From assembly GCA_016716085.1 (NCBI GenBank), contig JADJWY010000009.1, positions 124,001 to 188,000 on the forward strand: DNA of 64,000 nucleotides, given 5' to 3'. The translations under genes were made by a program, and so were the position numbers. Every line of letters starts with the position of its first letter. The stretch's first letter is position 1. Below the pieces are notes generated by a model. That model was not told the origin of the DNA. It did no database searches and saw only the letters and a list, made by a program, of their open reading frames with translations. The DNA is from Hahellaceae bacterium (GTDB taxonomy: Bacteria > Pseudomonadota > Gammaproteobacteria > Pseudomonadales > Oleiphilaceae). Of the stretch, positions 7,853-16,326 are shown in pieces.

Positions 7853-9073
7853 CTATTTGGCATCTTTGGTTACATTGGCTTTGATGACGCCCACGACCCG
7901 ACGGTTGTGCTCCCGGCCAGCCGGTGTGCTGTTGTCGGCAATCGGATTGCTCTCACCCATGCCTACGGCGCTGATGCGTGCCGGATCAGCACCAAAGCGA
8001 TCAATCGCGGCCTGGCGAACGGCGTTGGCGCGTTTTTCCGACAGTTGCTGGTTAAAGGCGTCATTACCCCGATCATCGGTGTGTCCTTCGACAACGACAT
8101 TCGTGTCGGGGTACTCACGCATGAACACAACCAATTTTTCAATGTCGGCCAAATCCTGATCCTTCACGGTCCAGGAGCCGGAATCGAAGCGAACATGTAA
8201 GGTCATTTCGACGGTTTCTGTGATCTGGAGCGTGCAGCCTTTTTCATCGACCTTGGCACCGGCAGGCGTGTCGGGACATGCGTCCTTGTCATCCATCACA
8301 GTATCTTTATCAGTGTCGATGGCGACGACGGCCGCAGCGACAAGAACACAGCCTTTGATATCCACTTTCTCTCCGGCGGGTGTGCCAGGACACGCATCAT
8401 CGGCATCTTTGACGCCATCTTTATCCTCATCCATCACGACTTCACAGCCATCGGTGTCTACTTTTGCGCCGTAGGGCGTGCCTGGGCAGCGATCCTGATC
8501 ATCGAGTACACCGTCGCCATCTTCATCTTGCAGTGGTTCAACCAGGCCCGCGAACAGGATGTTGACACCGAAGTTCAGCAGGGCATCCTTGTAGTCAGAT
8601 TCTTCGCCATAGAGTCCGCGTGCTTCGACCCGCAGATCCATGGATTCACTGATTTCATGCTTCAGACCAAGGCCCAGGTTGTATTGGGTTTCGTCCCAGT
8701 TTTTTTGGCTGGGACGCTGAATTTCATAATTTCCCGCACCGGCCACGACATAGGGGCGCCAGATTTCTTCTCTGAAATGATAGAGGAAGTCCAGGCGATA
8801 GAATTTGGCGTTGATGTCCTCTTGTCTTCCTCGCTTGTCCTCAAGATCTGCGCCGCCAAAAACAAATTCGGTCGCGAACCGTCGGTTGAACTCGTGGCCC
8901 AGGCCGATGGCCAGATTGGGGTCATATTCAAACTGACGCTCGCTATCGAAGTACTCATAGCCAAACAGCCCCGTTAAGTAGGTGCTGCTGTCAAACTCCC
9001 TTGCCTGCAAGGGCGCAGCTAAGGTAGCCGACGCCACGGCCAAGGCCAGCGTGTTGCGTGTGAAGTGTTTCAT
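7853..9073 (-). CDS. OmpA-family outer membrane protein with thrombospondin type 3 repeats
   Basis: 406-residue outer-membrane protein. Residues 1-24 are a signal peptide ending in APLQA. Residues 25-190 look like an eight-stranded beta barrel (alternating hydrophobic pattern, WRPYVVAGAGNYEI). Residues about 195-275 contain at least three calcium-binding DxDxDGVxDxxDxCPxTP repeats. The C-terminal 120 residues form an OmpA peptidoglycan-binding domain (VVVEGHTDDRGNDAFNQQLS, then RANAVR). Four cysteines lie in the repeat region. The family (OprF-like) ties the outer membrane to the cell wall and can act as a porin. It has its own terminator, so it is probably a single-gene unit. Confidence 0.93.
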   Translation of the reverse strand: MKHFTRNTLALAVASATLAAPLQAREFDSSTYLTGLFGYEYFDSERQFEYDPNLAIGLGHEFNRRFATEFVFGGADLEDKRGRQEDINAKFYRLDFLYHFREEIWRPYVVAGAGNYEIQRPSQKNWDETQYNLGLGLKHEISESMDLRVEARGLYGEESDYKDALLNFGVNILFAGLVEPLQDEDGDGVLDDQDRCPGTPYGAKVDTDGCEVVMDEDKDGVKDADDACPGTPAGEKVDIKGCVLVAAAVVAIDTDKDTVMDDKDACPDTPAGAKVDEKGCTLQITETVEMTLHVRFDSGSWTVKDQDLADIEKLVVFMREYPDTNVVVEGHTDDRGNDAFNQQLSEKRANAVRQAAIDRFGADPARISAVGMGESNPIADNSTPAGREHNRRVVGVIKANVTKDAK

Positions 9074-9124
9074 GATGTTGCCTCGTCTCTTGTTTTTGTG
9101 GCTTGCTGTTTAAGTCGATGCGCG

Positions 9125-9961
9125 TTAGGCACTTTTTTCCTGGTATATATGAACATCGCGCTGTGGATAGGGAATGCTGATACCGTCTTTATCAAAGCGT
9201 TTTTTCACGTTCTCCTGAAGATCGAAAAAAATAGGCCAATAGTCTGCGGCGTTGCACCAGACGCGCACCGTAATATTGACTGAGCTATCACCTAATGCCG
9301 ACACGACAACGGTTTCGGCAGGTTCTTTCAAAATTCTGGCGTCGTCTTTAATCACCGCACGGATGGACGCTTTGGCCTGGTCGATGTCATCGCCATAGCC
9401 GATACCAAACAGGCAGTCGACGCGGCGCGTTGGTTCTGCGGTAATATTGGTGATCGGGTTGTTTGACAGTTGCGAATTGGGAATGATAATGCGTCGGTTG
9501 TCTGCGGTAATCAGTACGGTCGTAAAGATCTGAATTTCTTTGACTGTACCGACAAAGCCTGCGCCGTCAATCACATCGCCAACTTTAAAGGGTTTGAAAA
9601 TCAGGATCATGACACCGCTGGCAAAATTGGACAGGTTGCCTTGCAGAGCCAGACCGATCGCCAGACCTGCCGCTCCCACAACGGCGATGAATGATGTTGT
9701 CTCGACGCCTATCATGCCGGCCACAGCGACTAGCAGAATGGCTTTGAGGCCTATACTGACGAGACTTTGAACGAAGCGGGTCAGGGTTGGGTCGAATCGC
9801 TTCGACAGGGCGTTGTCCGCCGCATGCAGGACGCGATTGATGAGCCACATTCCCACCATCAGCGTGATGATCGCGAGAATCAGTTGGGGGGCATAGGCAA
9901 TGGTCAGTTCGACAGCCGTGTCGAGGTACTTTTCAAACTTGGAGAGATCAATGTTTTCCAC
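9125..9961 (-). CDS. mscS: Small-conductance mechanosensitive channel, MscS type
   Basis: 278 residues, close to E. coli MscS (286). Three membrane segments at about residues 22-45, 65-85 and 90-115. The pore-lining TM3 has the glycine/alanine ladder VVGAAGLAIGLALQGNLSNFASG followed by MILIFKPFKVGDVID, the start of the beta domain. The cytoplasmic vestibule contains the PNSQLSNNPITN motif. The channel opens on hypo-osmotic membrane tension to release solutes. It is transcribed away from the methyltransferase gene; the region between them carries a palindrome. Confidence 0.95.
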   Translation of the reverse strand: MENIDLSKFEKYLDTAVELTIAYAPQLILAIITLMVGMWLINRVLHAADNALSKRFDPTLTRFVQSLVSIGLKAILLVAVAGMIGVETTSFIAVVGAAGLAIGLALQGNLSNFASGVMILIFKPFKVGDVIDGAGFVGTVKEIQIFTTVLITADNRRIIIPNSQLSNNPITNITAEPTRRVDCLFGIGYGDDIDQAKASIRAVIKDDARILKEPAETVVVSALGDSSVNITVRVWCNAADYWPIFFDLQENVKKRFDKDGISIPYPQRDVHIYQEKSA

Positions 9962-9988
9962 TTGAAATCCTGTTGAATTTGAAGGTGG

Positions 9989-10012
9989 TTAGAATTGTAA
10001 ACCTAATTCTAA
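9989..10012. promoter_or_regulatory. Palindrome between divergent mscS and methyltransferase genes
   Basis: Perfect inverted repeat TTAGAATT / AATTCTAA with an 8-base spacer in the AT-rich space between two divergent genes. The position and symmetry suggest a transcription-factor site acting on one or both, but no cognate regulator is nearby and no family can be assigned. Confidence 0.3.
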
Positions 10013-10058
10013 ACATATTTTTTAAAATATAGACATAGTTCCTGACAAATTGACACAA

Positions 10059-10742
10059 ATGCGAATTCAGATGCAGAAAAAAAATGATGACAAGGCCGTG
10101 CCTGAGTTGCAGGCGGCCTTTCAAATGGCCCTGCCGGGTAAATTACTGGCTTTGGATAGGCCGCCGTTGGTTCCTGAGATCCGTTTGTGGCTGGTCGACG
10201 CGGCGCTGATGAATGGGCCTTTGACACATGAAGAGGCGCAAGCCGTAGTCGCGGAGCCGGCGTACTGGAGTTTTTGCTGGGCCAGCGGACAAGTCCTGGC
10301 GCGCTGGATTCTGGATCATCCCGAGGCCGTCAAGGGGCGAAGGGTGCTTGATGTGGGCTCAGGTTCGGGGGTGGTGGCAATTGCCGCAGCGCTATGTGGC
10401 GCTCTTGAAGTGATTGCGTGTGATGTTGACCCGTTGGCACTGCTGGCGGTGCAAAGTAATGCCGAGGCGAACGGCGTCGAAATTGGGGTGCGTGAGACCT
10501 TGCCGGAGGCAGATCAACATGATGTGATTTGTGCGGCAGATATTCTGTATGATCGGGACAATTTGTCGCTGCTTGATCGCTTCCGGCAATTGGCGCCAGC
10601 GGTGCTATTGGCGGATTCGCGCGTTCGGAATCTGACCTCGCCCGGTTATACGCAGTTTATGTCGCAGGATGCGATCACCTGGCCTGACCTGGATGAGTTG
10701 AAAGAATTCAGAACCGTGCGATTGTTCAAAGGGGAGAGGTGA
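10059..10742 (+). CDS. Class I SAM-dependent methyltransferase (ETFB-lysine / Nnt1-like)
   Basis: About 227-residue methyltransferase. The SAM-binding motif I VLDVGSGSGVVAIAAAL lies in the middle, followed by ACDVDPLALLAVQSNAEANG (motif II) and DVICAADILYDRDN (motif IV). This layout matches the small family around COG3897 / METTL20, whose characterised members methylate lysines of proteins such as the electron-transfer flavoprotein beta subunit. The target here is unknown. The frame is open from a TTG at 10050; the ATG at 10059 is preferred, and one at 10071 is also possible because none has a good ribosome site. Confidence 0.8.
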   Translation: MRIQMQKKNDDKAVPELQAAFQMALPGKLLALDRPPLVPEIRLWLVDAALMNGPLTHEEAQAVVAEPAYWSFCWASGQVLARWILDHPEAVKGRRVLDVGSGSGVVAIAAALCGALEVIACDVDPLALLAVQSNAEANGVEIGVRETLPEADQHDVICAADILYDRDNLSLLDRFRQLAPAVLLADSRVRNLTSPGYTQFMSQDAITWPDLDELKEFRTVRLFKGER

Positions 10743-11182
10743 AAACGAAAAATTCCCAAAAAGTCCGGCAACGTCCTGTCGCCAGCGCTCATTGGAAAAG
10801 ATGCTGTGTCCTTTCTTTGCCATCCTGGCCAGTCGTCATCCTGATGACTGCGTTGCAACCTTGCAGATCGTGTGGTTAGCCCTTAAGCGTATTCCTGAAT
10901 CCTTGCTTCCCCCAACATCCTGTTGGGATAACATCCCTGCGTGCGTCCTATCCTTCGCAATCCGTTGAGCACAGTGTATCTAAAACCATGTGCGTAAAGG
11001 GTAGGGTGGATGTGTGGGTTGAGGGAGGTAATGGGTGTGAGAAAATGGCTTCGCTATAAAAATCCATATGAAACAGTTGCCTACGTCTTTATTGTTTCAA
11101 TGTGGAGAACTCGCCGTGGCCATTTTTCAGCATAAACCTCGCAATCTGTAAGAGATCGCTTACAGATGCCTTGGCGAATGGT
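10743..11182. other. 440-base intergenic stretch without a recognisable gene
   Basis: No supported ORF or RNA gene was recognised. Two structures stand out. A 7-base perfect hairpin CCCAACA-TCC-TGTTGGG lies at 10911-10927. A 9-base perfect inverted repeat ATCTGTAAG-agatcg-CTTACAGAT lies at 11144-11167, just after the stop of the VanZ-like gene on the minus strand. Neither has a T-run, so they are not classical terminators. Confidence 0.5.
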
Positions 11183-11584
11183 TTACATCGGAGGCGTGGG
11201 CGGCAACGAAGAGCGGGTTTTTCGATAAGAAAAGAACATTTGCCGCAGCAGTTGAGCACTGGCAATGCCAACGCTGTCGGCCAGCAGATCTGCAAACTCG
11301 GGTGAACGGTAGGCAGTCAGTGATTGTAAAAACTCCATCAGGCAGCCATAGCCAAGCATCACCGCAGCCCCTTTAAGTCGGGAAAGCCCTGGGTGACTGA
11401 GGTGTAAAAACAAGGTTAAAAAACAAAAGGCTATCGCATGCTGAAATTTATCGCTGCCCGGTGCCTGAGGAAGTTCAGGGGGAGGGATCAGCGCCAGCAG
11501 CATGATGGCTGTCATCAGGAAATACAGCAGGAATTTGCCCTGGCGACCTTCCAGCACTGTCATCAATTCGCTGAGTGTTTTCAC
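11183..11584 (-). CDS. VanZ-like membrane protein
   Basis: 133-residue integral membrane protein with about three to four hydrophobic segments. It carries the VanZ-family signatures SDKFQHAIAFCFLTLFL (about residues 43-60) and a C-terminal EFLQSLTAYRSPEFADLLAD (about 84-104), where the conserved His, Glu and Asp sit at membrane edges. VanZ itself gives low-level teicoplanin resistance, but most family members have no proven function. Transcribed divergently from cysZ with a short (about 80 bases) space between them. No partner gene suggests a role. Confidence 0.8.
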   Translation of the reverse strand: MKTLSELMTVLEGRQGKFLLYFLMTAIMLLALIPPPELPQAPGSDKFQHAIAFCFLTLFLHLSHPGLSRLKGAAVMLGYGCLMEFLQSLTAYRSPEFADLLADSVGIASAQLLRQMFFSYRKTRSSLPPTPPM

Positions 11585-11662
11585 TTAGTCTGATTCCTCG
11601 GGTATACCCACCGGGGGCTAGGTCGCTATAGTACGCATTATTTGAGGGAAGGTGCCAGTAGT

Positions 11663-12430
11663 ATGAAGTTATTCAAGGGATTTGATGATCTTAAAGCCGG
11701 ATTTGTCATGATTCGACGTCCGGGGTTACGACGCTATGTTGTGATGCCCCTGTGCCTGAACATTCTGTTTTTCGGCGCACTGGGGGTTTGGGCAGCGTCT
11801 GGTTTCAATGAATGGGTAAATTGGGTCAACGGGTGGTTGTCGGAGAGCTTTGCTTTCCTGCAGTACCTGTTATGGCTTGTGTTCGGTTTATTGGGTCTCT
11901 TCGTCCTGGCCTATACCTTCGTGTTCTTTGCCACGCTTATTGGTGCGCCCTTTTATGGCCTGCTGGCGGATAAGGTTCTGGAGGAAATGGGCGCTAAAAC
12001 AGCCGAAGAAACACTCACTCCCGCACGCTTCCTGGCCATGATCCCGCGGATCATGTGGCGGGAGTTACAAAAGATTCTGCAATACCTGCCAGGTGTCATC
12101 CTCCTGGTGATTCTGAGCTTTATTCCGGTGATCAATCTGATCGTTCCGGTTTTGTGGGTGCTCTTTTCTGCCTGGAAGACGGCGCTGGAGTTTCTCGATT
12201 TTCCGGCGGATGCACAAGGGCAATCATTGCGCGACCTGAAACGGATGATGCGTGAAGATCGGCAGCGGTGTTTCGGTTTTGGGCTCATGGCCTGGGCACT
12301 GACACTGGTGCCCATTGTGAATCTTGTGGTCATGCAGGCCGCTGTGGCCGGCGGGGTCAGGCTTTGGCTGGATATCGAAGGTGAGCAACGCAGCCGACTT
12401 GGGAAATTGACGGAATCTGCTAGCCTTTAA
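11663..12430 (+). CDS. cysZ: Sulfate transporter CysZ (EI24 family)
   Basis: 255-residue inner-membrane protein, matching E. coli CysZ (253). It has paired long hydrophobic helices, the motif FFATLIGAPFYGLLADKVLE (about residues 88-107) and the conserved C-terminal GFGLMAWALTLVPIVNLV. CysZ imports sulfate for cysteine synthesis. The frame is open from a TTG at 11642, but the ATG at 11663 has a proper GAGGGAAGG ribosome site about 10 bases upstream and gives the family length. The next gene starts 28 bases later on the same strand. Confidence 0.92.
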   Translation: MKLFKGFDDLKAGFVMIRRPGLRRYVVMPLCLNILFFGALGVWAASGFNEWVNWVNGWLSESFAFLQYLLWLVFGLLGLFVLAYTFVFFATLIGAPFYGLLADKVLEEMGAKTAEETLTPARFLAMIPRIMWRELQKILQYLPGVILLVILSFIPVINLIVPVLWVLFSAWKTALEFLDFPADAQGQSLRDLKRMMREDRQRCFGFGLMAWALTLVPIVNLVVMQAAVAGGVRLWLDIEGEQRSRLGKLTESASL

Positions 12431-12458
12431 GGGTTAATCCTTTATTTCAGGGACTCGC

Positions 12459-13364
12459 ATGGCCGTAAAAGTACTCGTCGTGGATGACGCCAGTTTCGTC
12501 AGGGATCTGGTGAAGCGCACCATGCGTACGCATTTTCCCGAAGTAAGCATGGAAGAAGCGATCAATGGTCGCAAAGCCCAGCTTCTGATGAGCAAGCAAG
12601 TGTTTGATCTGGTGCTGTGCGACTGGGAAATGCCCGAAATGACAGGCCTGGAGCTCCTACAATGGGCGCGGGCCTCGGAGCATTACAAAACCGTCCCATT
12701 CATTATGGTGACCAGCCGGGGGGACCGTGGTCATGTGCTGGAGGCAGTGCAGCAGGGTGCCAGTGACTATCTGGGCAAGCCTTTCAGCCCGGAGATGCTG
12801 CTGCAAAAAGTGACGAAAGCGATCGGAAAGAAGCTTCGGTCATCCGGGGGTGGCGCCAAGGCAAATCCACTGGCGAATAATTCAGCCTCTATTCTGACCG
12901 GAGCACCGGTGGTGCCGCGTCCTACCGCATCTGTCTCGGAGGGCACCGCGGCACTGCTGGCGGGTGCGGGACGAGCAGCAGGTCTGACAACGCCACCACC
13001 AGGCAATGAGACTCAAACCGCTGAGACGGGCAGTTCGGGAAGCTCGTCAGGTTCGCCCAAAGGGCTGGCGCAGATTCGCTTTGCCGATTTCAACTTGCCG
13101 TGCATTATCAAGGCGATCTCACTGACCGAAATCAAGGTCGTAGCCCGGCGGGGGCAACGCTTTCCGATGATTCTGGATCCCGCGGTGGTGGATATCGAAG
13201 CAGATGAAGGGCAGATTCTTGAGCGTATTAACGGCTATGTTCATCAGCTTCAGGCGGTCGATAAGCGCATGGATACTGACTTCGTCAGTTTAATCATTCG
13301 CTTTGTCGATGAAGATCCGGTGAAAATGGCCTCCCTGTCCAAGTTCATTGAGAAGTTCAATTGA
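12459..13364 (+). CDS. Response regulator with CheY receiver and C-terminal PilZ-like domain
   Basis: 301 residues. The N-terminal receiver domain (about 4-125) has the acidic pocket VVDDASF, the phospho-acceptor Asp in LVLCDWEMPEMTG, the conserved Thr/Ser region MVTSRG and the Lys in LGKPFSP. A linker of some 70 Ala/Ser/Gly/Pro-rich residues follows. The C-terminal 100 residues (IRFADFNLPCIIKAIS...) look like a divergent PilZ-type beta-barrel, although the c-di-GMP-binding RxxxR pattern is not clearly present. In Pseudomonas a similar orphan regulator lies between phoU and phoR, so the neighbourhood is conserved. Its stop overlaps the phoR stop by 8 bases in convergent orientation. Its role in phosphate control is unproven. 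Confidence 0.85.
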   Translation: MAVKVLVVDDASFVRDLVKRTMRTHFPEVSMEEAINGRKAQLLMSKQVFDLVLCDWEMPEMTGLELLQWARASEHYKTVPFIMVTSRGDRGHVLEAVQQGASDYLGKPFSPEMLLQKVTKAIGKKLRSSGGGAKANPLANNSASILTGAPVVPRPTASVSEGTAALLAGAGRAAGLTTPPPGNETQTAETGSSGSSSGSPKGLAQIRFADFNLPCIIKAISLTEIKVVARRGQRFPMILDPAVVDIEADEGQILERINGYVHQLQAVDKRMDTDFVSLIIRFVDEDPVKMASLSKFIEKFN

Positions 13365-14670
13365 TCCCGTCGTTTGCGGTGTCGCCGATCCGTTCTTTGG
13401 GAAAGTGACAGATAAAGGTGCTGCCCACGCCGGGCCTGCTCTGAATCTCCAGGCGCGCATCGTGGTTGATCAGGACATGTTTGACGATGGCCAATCCCAG
13501 TCCTGTGCCACCACTGCTGCTGTGGCGGGAAGGATCGGCGCGATAGAAGCGCTCAGTCAGGCGTGGGATGTGAACCGGGTCAATGCCGATACCGGTATCG
13601 GATACCGAGAAGTGCAAGCCTGTTGTGTCTGCAAACCAGCGCAGGGCGATGTCTCCCCCCTCCGGTGTGTACTTCACCGCGTTGTAGACCAGATTGGAAA
13701 ATGCACTCAGAATTTGGGTTTCATCACCATTCAGGGCTTTGTCCGTTTCGATGGATAGGGTGACCCGGGTGCTTTGCTGCCCGATCAGGGCTTTAGCATC
13801 TTCCAGCAGACCTTCCAGCAGTGAACAGACGTCAATGGGGTTGCGTCGCTGACTGCGGCCCTGGTTCTCGATTCGGGAAAGCAGCAGAAGATCATTGATC
13901 AGGGCTTCCATGCGGTTTGACTGACTCTGCATCTGCAACAAGGCCTTTTTCCACTTCGGTTCAACCTGATCAACATTGTCGATCAGGGTTTCCAGATAAC
14001 CGGAGATGACCGTCAGCGGGGTGCGCAGTTCGTGCGAAACATTGGAGACAAAGTCTCGTCGCATCTCCTCCAGCTTGATCAGGCGTGTGACATCCTGTAC
14101 CACAATCAAACGGTCTTCCTCTCCGAACAGCGTGATCTGTAATTGCAGATGCACGTTTTTATTGTTAGGGGAGAGCAGGTGAAGTGGGTTGCGGTATTGT
14201 TTGGCCGTGAAATAGTGTTTGAATTCAGGCGTTCGGATCAGGTTTTGAATCACGACGCCCCGATCATTCGGGAAACGGAAGCCCAGCATGTCTTCAGCGG
14301 CCTGGTTCCACCATTCCATGGCGCCCGTGCTGTCCGTCATAATGACGGCATCCTTGAGGGAATTGGTTGACTCCTGCACGCGGTTAATCATGGCTTGCAG
14401 ACGGTCACGGGATCGGGCATTTTTCATTTGCAGGCGGTAAATGCCATCGAATAATTCACCCCAAAGGCCGTTGCTCTCAGGGGGGTCCGTCAGCAGACCG
14501 CGGTAGAGCCAGTGATGCAGTCGGAAGCTTTGAATAAGTGTCCAGGCCAGATAGGAAATGAGAAATAGCAGCAAAGCTTCTCTTGGATAGCCAATCAACC
14601 AGCCAGCCAGCAGTGTCAGGAGCAACGTTAGCAGGACACGTTTTGCGAAGAGAGACCAGTGGTGGCGCAT
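13357..14670 (-). CDS. phoR: Phosphate regulon sensor histidine kinase PhoR
   Basis: 437 residues, E. coli PhoR size (431). Order: two N-terminal membrane helices (about residues 8-45), a PAS domain (about 90-195, SLKDAVIMTDSTGAMEWWNQ), a HisKA dimerisation domain with the phospho-acceptor His in SNVSHELRTPLTVISGYLET (about 212) and an HATPase_c domain with N box (LVYNAVKYT), G1 (VSDTGIGID) and G2 (GGTGLGLAIV). PhoR phosphorylates PhoB when phosphate is scarce, with PhoU and Pst as inhibitors. It begins 9 bases after the phoB stop, so phoB-phoR form one operon. Confidence 0.97.
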   Translation of the reverse strand: MRHHWSLFAKRVLLTLLLTLLAGWLIGYPREALLLFLISYLAWTLIQSFRLHHWLYRGLLTDPPESNGLWGELFDGIYRLQMKNARSRDRLQAMINRVQESTNSLKDAVIMTDSTGAMEWWNQAAEDMLGFRFPNDRGVVIQNLIRTPEFKHYFTAKQYRNPLHLLSPNNKNVHLQLQITLFGEEDRLIVVQDVTRLIKLEEMRRDFVSNVSHELRTPLTVISGYLETLIDNVDQVEPKWKKALLQMQSQSNRMEALINDLLLLSRIENQGRSQRRNPIDVCSLLEGLLEDAKALIGQQSTRVTLSIETDKALNGDETQILSAFSNLVYNAVKYTPEGGDIALRWFADTTGLHFSVSDTGIGIDPVHIPRLTERFYRADPSRHSSSGGTGLGLAIVKHVLINHDARLEIQSRPGVGSTFICHFPKERIGDTANDGIN

Positions 14671-14679
14671 GGGCTGTAA

Positions 14680-15372
14680 TTAGCCTGCCTTGGTTGAAAA
14701 TCGATAGCCGGTGCCTCGCACGGTCTGAACCAGGTGGTCATGCGCAGAGCCCAGTGCTTTGCGAAGGCGCCGGATGTGGACATCGACCGTGCGCTCCTCG
14801 ACGTACACATTACCACCCCAGACATGATCCAGCAATTGACCTCGGGTGTAGACGCGATCCTGATGTGTCATGAAAAACTGCAGCAGCTTGTACTCAGTCG
14901 GCCCAACCTGAATTTCGTCGGTGCCTGAGGTGATCCGATGTGAAACTGGATCGAGTCGCAGGGTTTCGACTTCGATAGGGCTCTCAATGCCCTGGATACT
15001 GGTGCGGCGAAGAACTGCTTTGAGGCGCGCAACGAGTTCGCGGGGAGAGAAGGGTTTGGTGATGTAGTCATCCGCGCCGGATTCCAACCCCTGAATTTTG
15101 TTGTCTTCCTCGGTTTTGGCCGTCAGCATGATGATCGGGATTTCCGCAGTGCTTTCGTCTTTTTTCAGGCGGCGGGCAAACTCAACCCCGCTGACACCCG
15201 GCAGCATCCAGTCCATGAGAATCAGATCAGGTTTTTTATCGATGATGAGGGAATGTGCCTGGCGGGTATCACCGGCCTCCAGGTAACGGTAGTCGGCCAT
15301 CTCCAGCGCGACAGCGATCATCTCCCGAATGGCGGGCTCATCATCCACAATTAATACGGTTTTCTGGGTCAT
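14680..15372 (-). CDS. phoB: Phosphate regulon response regulator PhoB
   Basis: 230 residues, the standard OmpR/PhoB size. Receiver domain at 1-120 with DDEPAIREM, the phosphorylated Asp in LILMDWMLPGVSG and LTAKTEEDNKIQGLESGADDY. Winged-helix DNA-binding domain from about residue 130 (VGPTEYKLLQFFMTH, then GNVYVEERTVDVHIRRLRKA). Activates pst, phoA and other Pho genes by binding Pho boxes. A ribosome site (AGAGAGG) lies about 8 bases before the ATG. A Pho box with a well-spaced -10 lies 50 bases upstream, so the gene should activate itself. Confidence 0.98.
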   Translation of the reverse strand: MTQKTVLIVDDEPAIREMIAVALEMADYRYLEAGDTRQAHSLIIDKKPDLILMDWMLPGVSGVEFARRLKKDESTAEIPIIMLTAKTEEDNKIQGLESGADDYITKPFSPRELVARLKAVLRRTSIQGIESPIEVETLRLDPVSHRITSGTDEIQVGPTEYKLLQFFMTHQDRVYTRGQLLDHVWGGNVYVEERTVDVHIRRLRKALGSAHDHLVQTVRGTGYRFSTKAG

Positions 15373-15404
15373 TGACGGTAACCTCTCTCAAACGCTTGCG
15401 ACCC

Positions 15405-15438
15405 ATTAGAATCGCACTGCGTTACAGTAATATTACAG
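15405..15438 (-). promoter_or_regulatory. Pho box and -10 element of the phoBR operon
   Basis: Read on the minus strand, CTGTAAT-ATTA-CTGTAAC (15438 to 15421) is two 7-base direct repeats with an 11-base period, which fits the PhoB consensus CTGTCAT-n4-CTGTCAT. Ten bases further on is TCTAAT (15410-15405), a -10-like hexamer at the spacing typical for PhoB-activated promoters, where the Pho box replaces the -35 element. The phoB ATG follows 32 bases after. Confidence 0.85.
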
Positions 15439-15456
15439 CCGGTGTTCGTCGTCACT

Positions 15457-16323
15457 TCAAATCAGATAATTCGCGCTCAGTCCGGCGAAAACACTGACAC
15501 CTACCCATTGATTGTTGAGAAATGCTTTAAAGCAGCGCTGACGGTCGCGGTCGCGGATCAATCGCTGCTGATAGGCAAACAACCCTGCCGCAACCGCAAG
15601 CGAGAGAAAATAGGGCCAGCGAAGATTCTCCTGTGCACCCAGCAGAAGGAGTATGCCCAGCACGGCCACTTGCATCAGGCCAATGGCTTTGGTGTCCATA
15701 TCCCCCAGCAGGATGGCCGTGGACTTGACCCCAATTTTAAGGTCGTCCTCCCGATCCACCATCGCATATTGCGTGTCGTAGGCCACGGTCCAGACCAATG
15801 TCGCCAGGTACAGCAGCCAGGCCGACCGTTGCAGTTCACCCAATTCCGCGGTGTAGGCCATGGGAATCGCCCAGGCAAACGCAGCCCCCAGAACCACCTG
15901 AGGAAAAAAGGTAAAGCGTTTCATGAAGGGATAGATCCCTGCCAATAGAACGCCAACGCCGGAAAGCAGAATGGTGGCGAGATTGGTAAAGCAGACCAGG
16001 ATAAAGGCGATCAGGCACAAAATGGCAAAGAGCAGCAGGGCTTCGGTTTCGTCGACAACCCCCCGTGCCATCGGGCGTTCGCGGGTGCGCTCGACATGGC
16101 CGTCGAAGTGACGGTCGGCATAGTCGTTGATCACGCAGCCTGCTGAGCGCATCAAAATGACGCCAAGCGTGAAGATCAGCAGATTTCCCAGGCTGGGGAT
16201 GCCCTTCGCGGCCACCCACAGGGCCCAGAGGGTTGGCCATAACAAAAGGTAGATGCCCACAGGACGGTCCAGTCGCGTGAGTTGAATGTAGTGCGGCAGT
16301 TGCTGTCGTAACGCGGCAATCAC
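15457..16323 (-). CDS. ubiA: 4-hydroxybenzoate polyprenyltransferase UbiA
   Basis: 288-residue membrane prenyltransferase (E. coli UbiA 290). It attaches the polyprenyl tail to 4-hydroxybenzoate, the second step of ubiquinone synthesis. Both Asp-rich, Mg-diphosphate-binding motifs are present: NDYADRHFDGHVERTRERPM (about residues 66-85) and DTQYAMVDREDD (about 187-198), among about eight or nine hydrophobic helices. It starts 3 bases after the stop of the upstream antiporter gene and precedes phoB, the ubiA-phoB neighbourhood known from Pseudomonas. No ubiC was seen next to it. Confidence 0.96.
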   Translation of the reverse strand: MIAALRQQLPHYIQLTRLDRPVGIYLLLWPTLWALWVAAKGIPSLGNLLIFTLGVILMRSAGCVINDYADRHFDGHVERTRERPMARGVVDETEALLLFAILCLIAFILVCFTNLATILLSGVGVLLAGIYPFMKRFTFFPQVVLGAAFAWAIPMAYTAELGELQRSAWLLYLATLVWTVAYDTQYAMVDREDDLKIGVKSTAILLGDMDTKAIGLMQVAVLGILLLLGAQENLRWPYFLSLAVAAGLFAYQQRLIRDRDRQRCFKAFLNNQWVGVSVFAGLSANYLI

Positions 16324-16326
16324 GCC

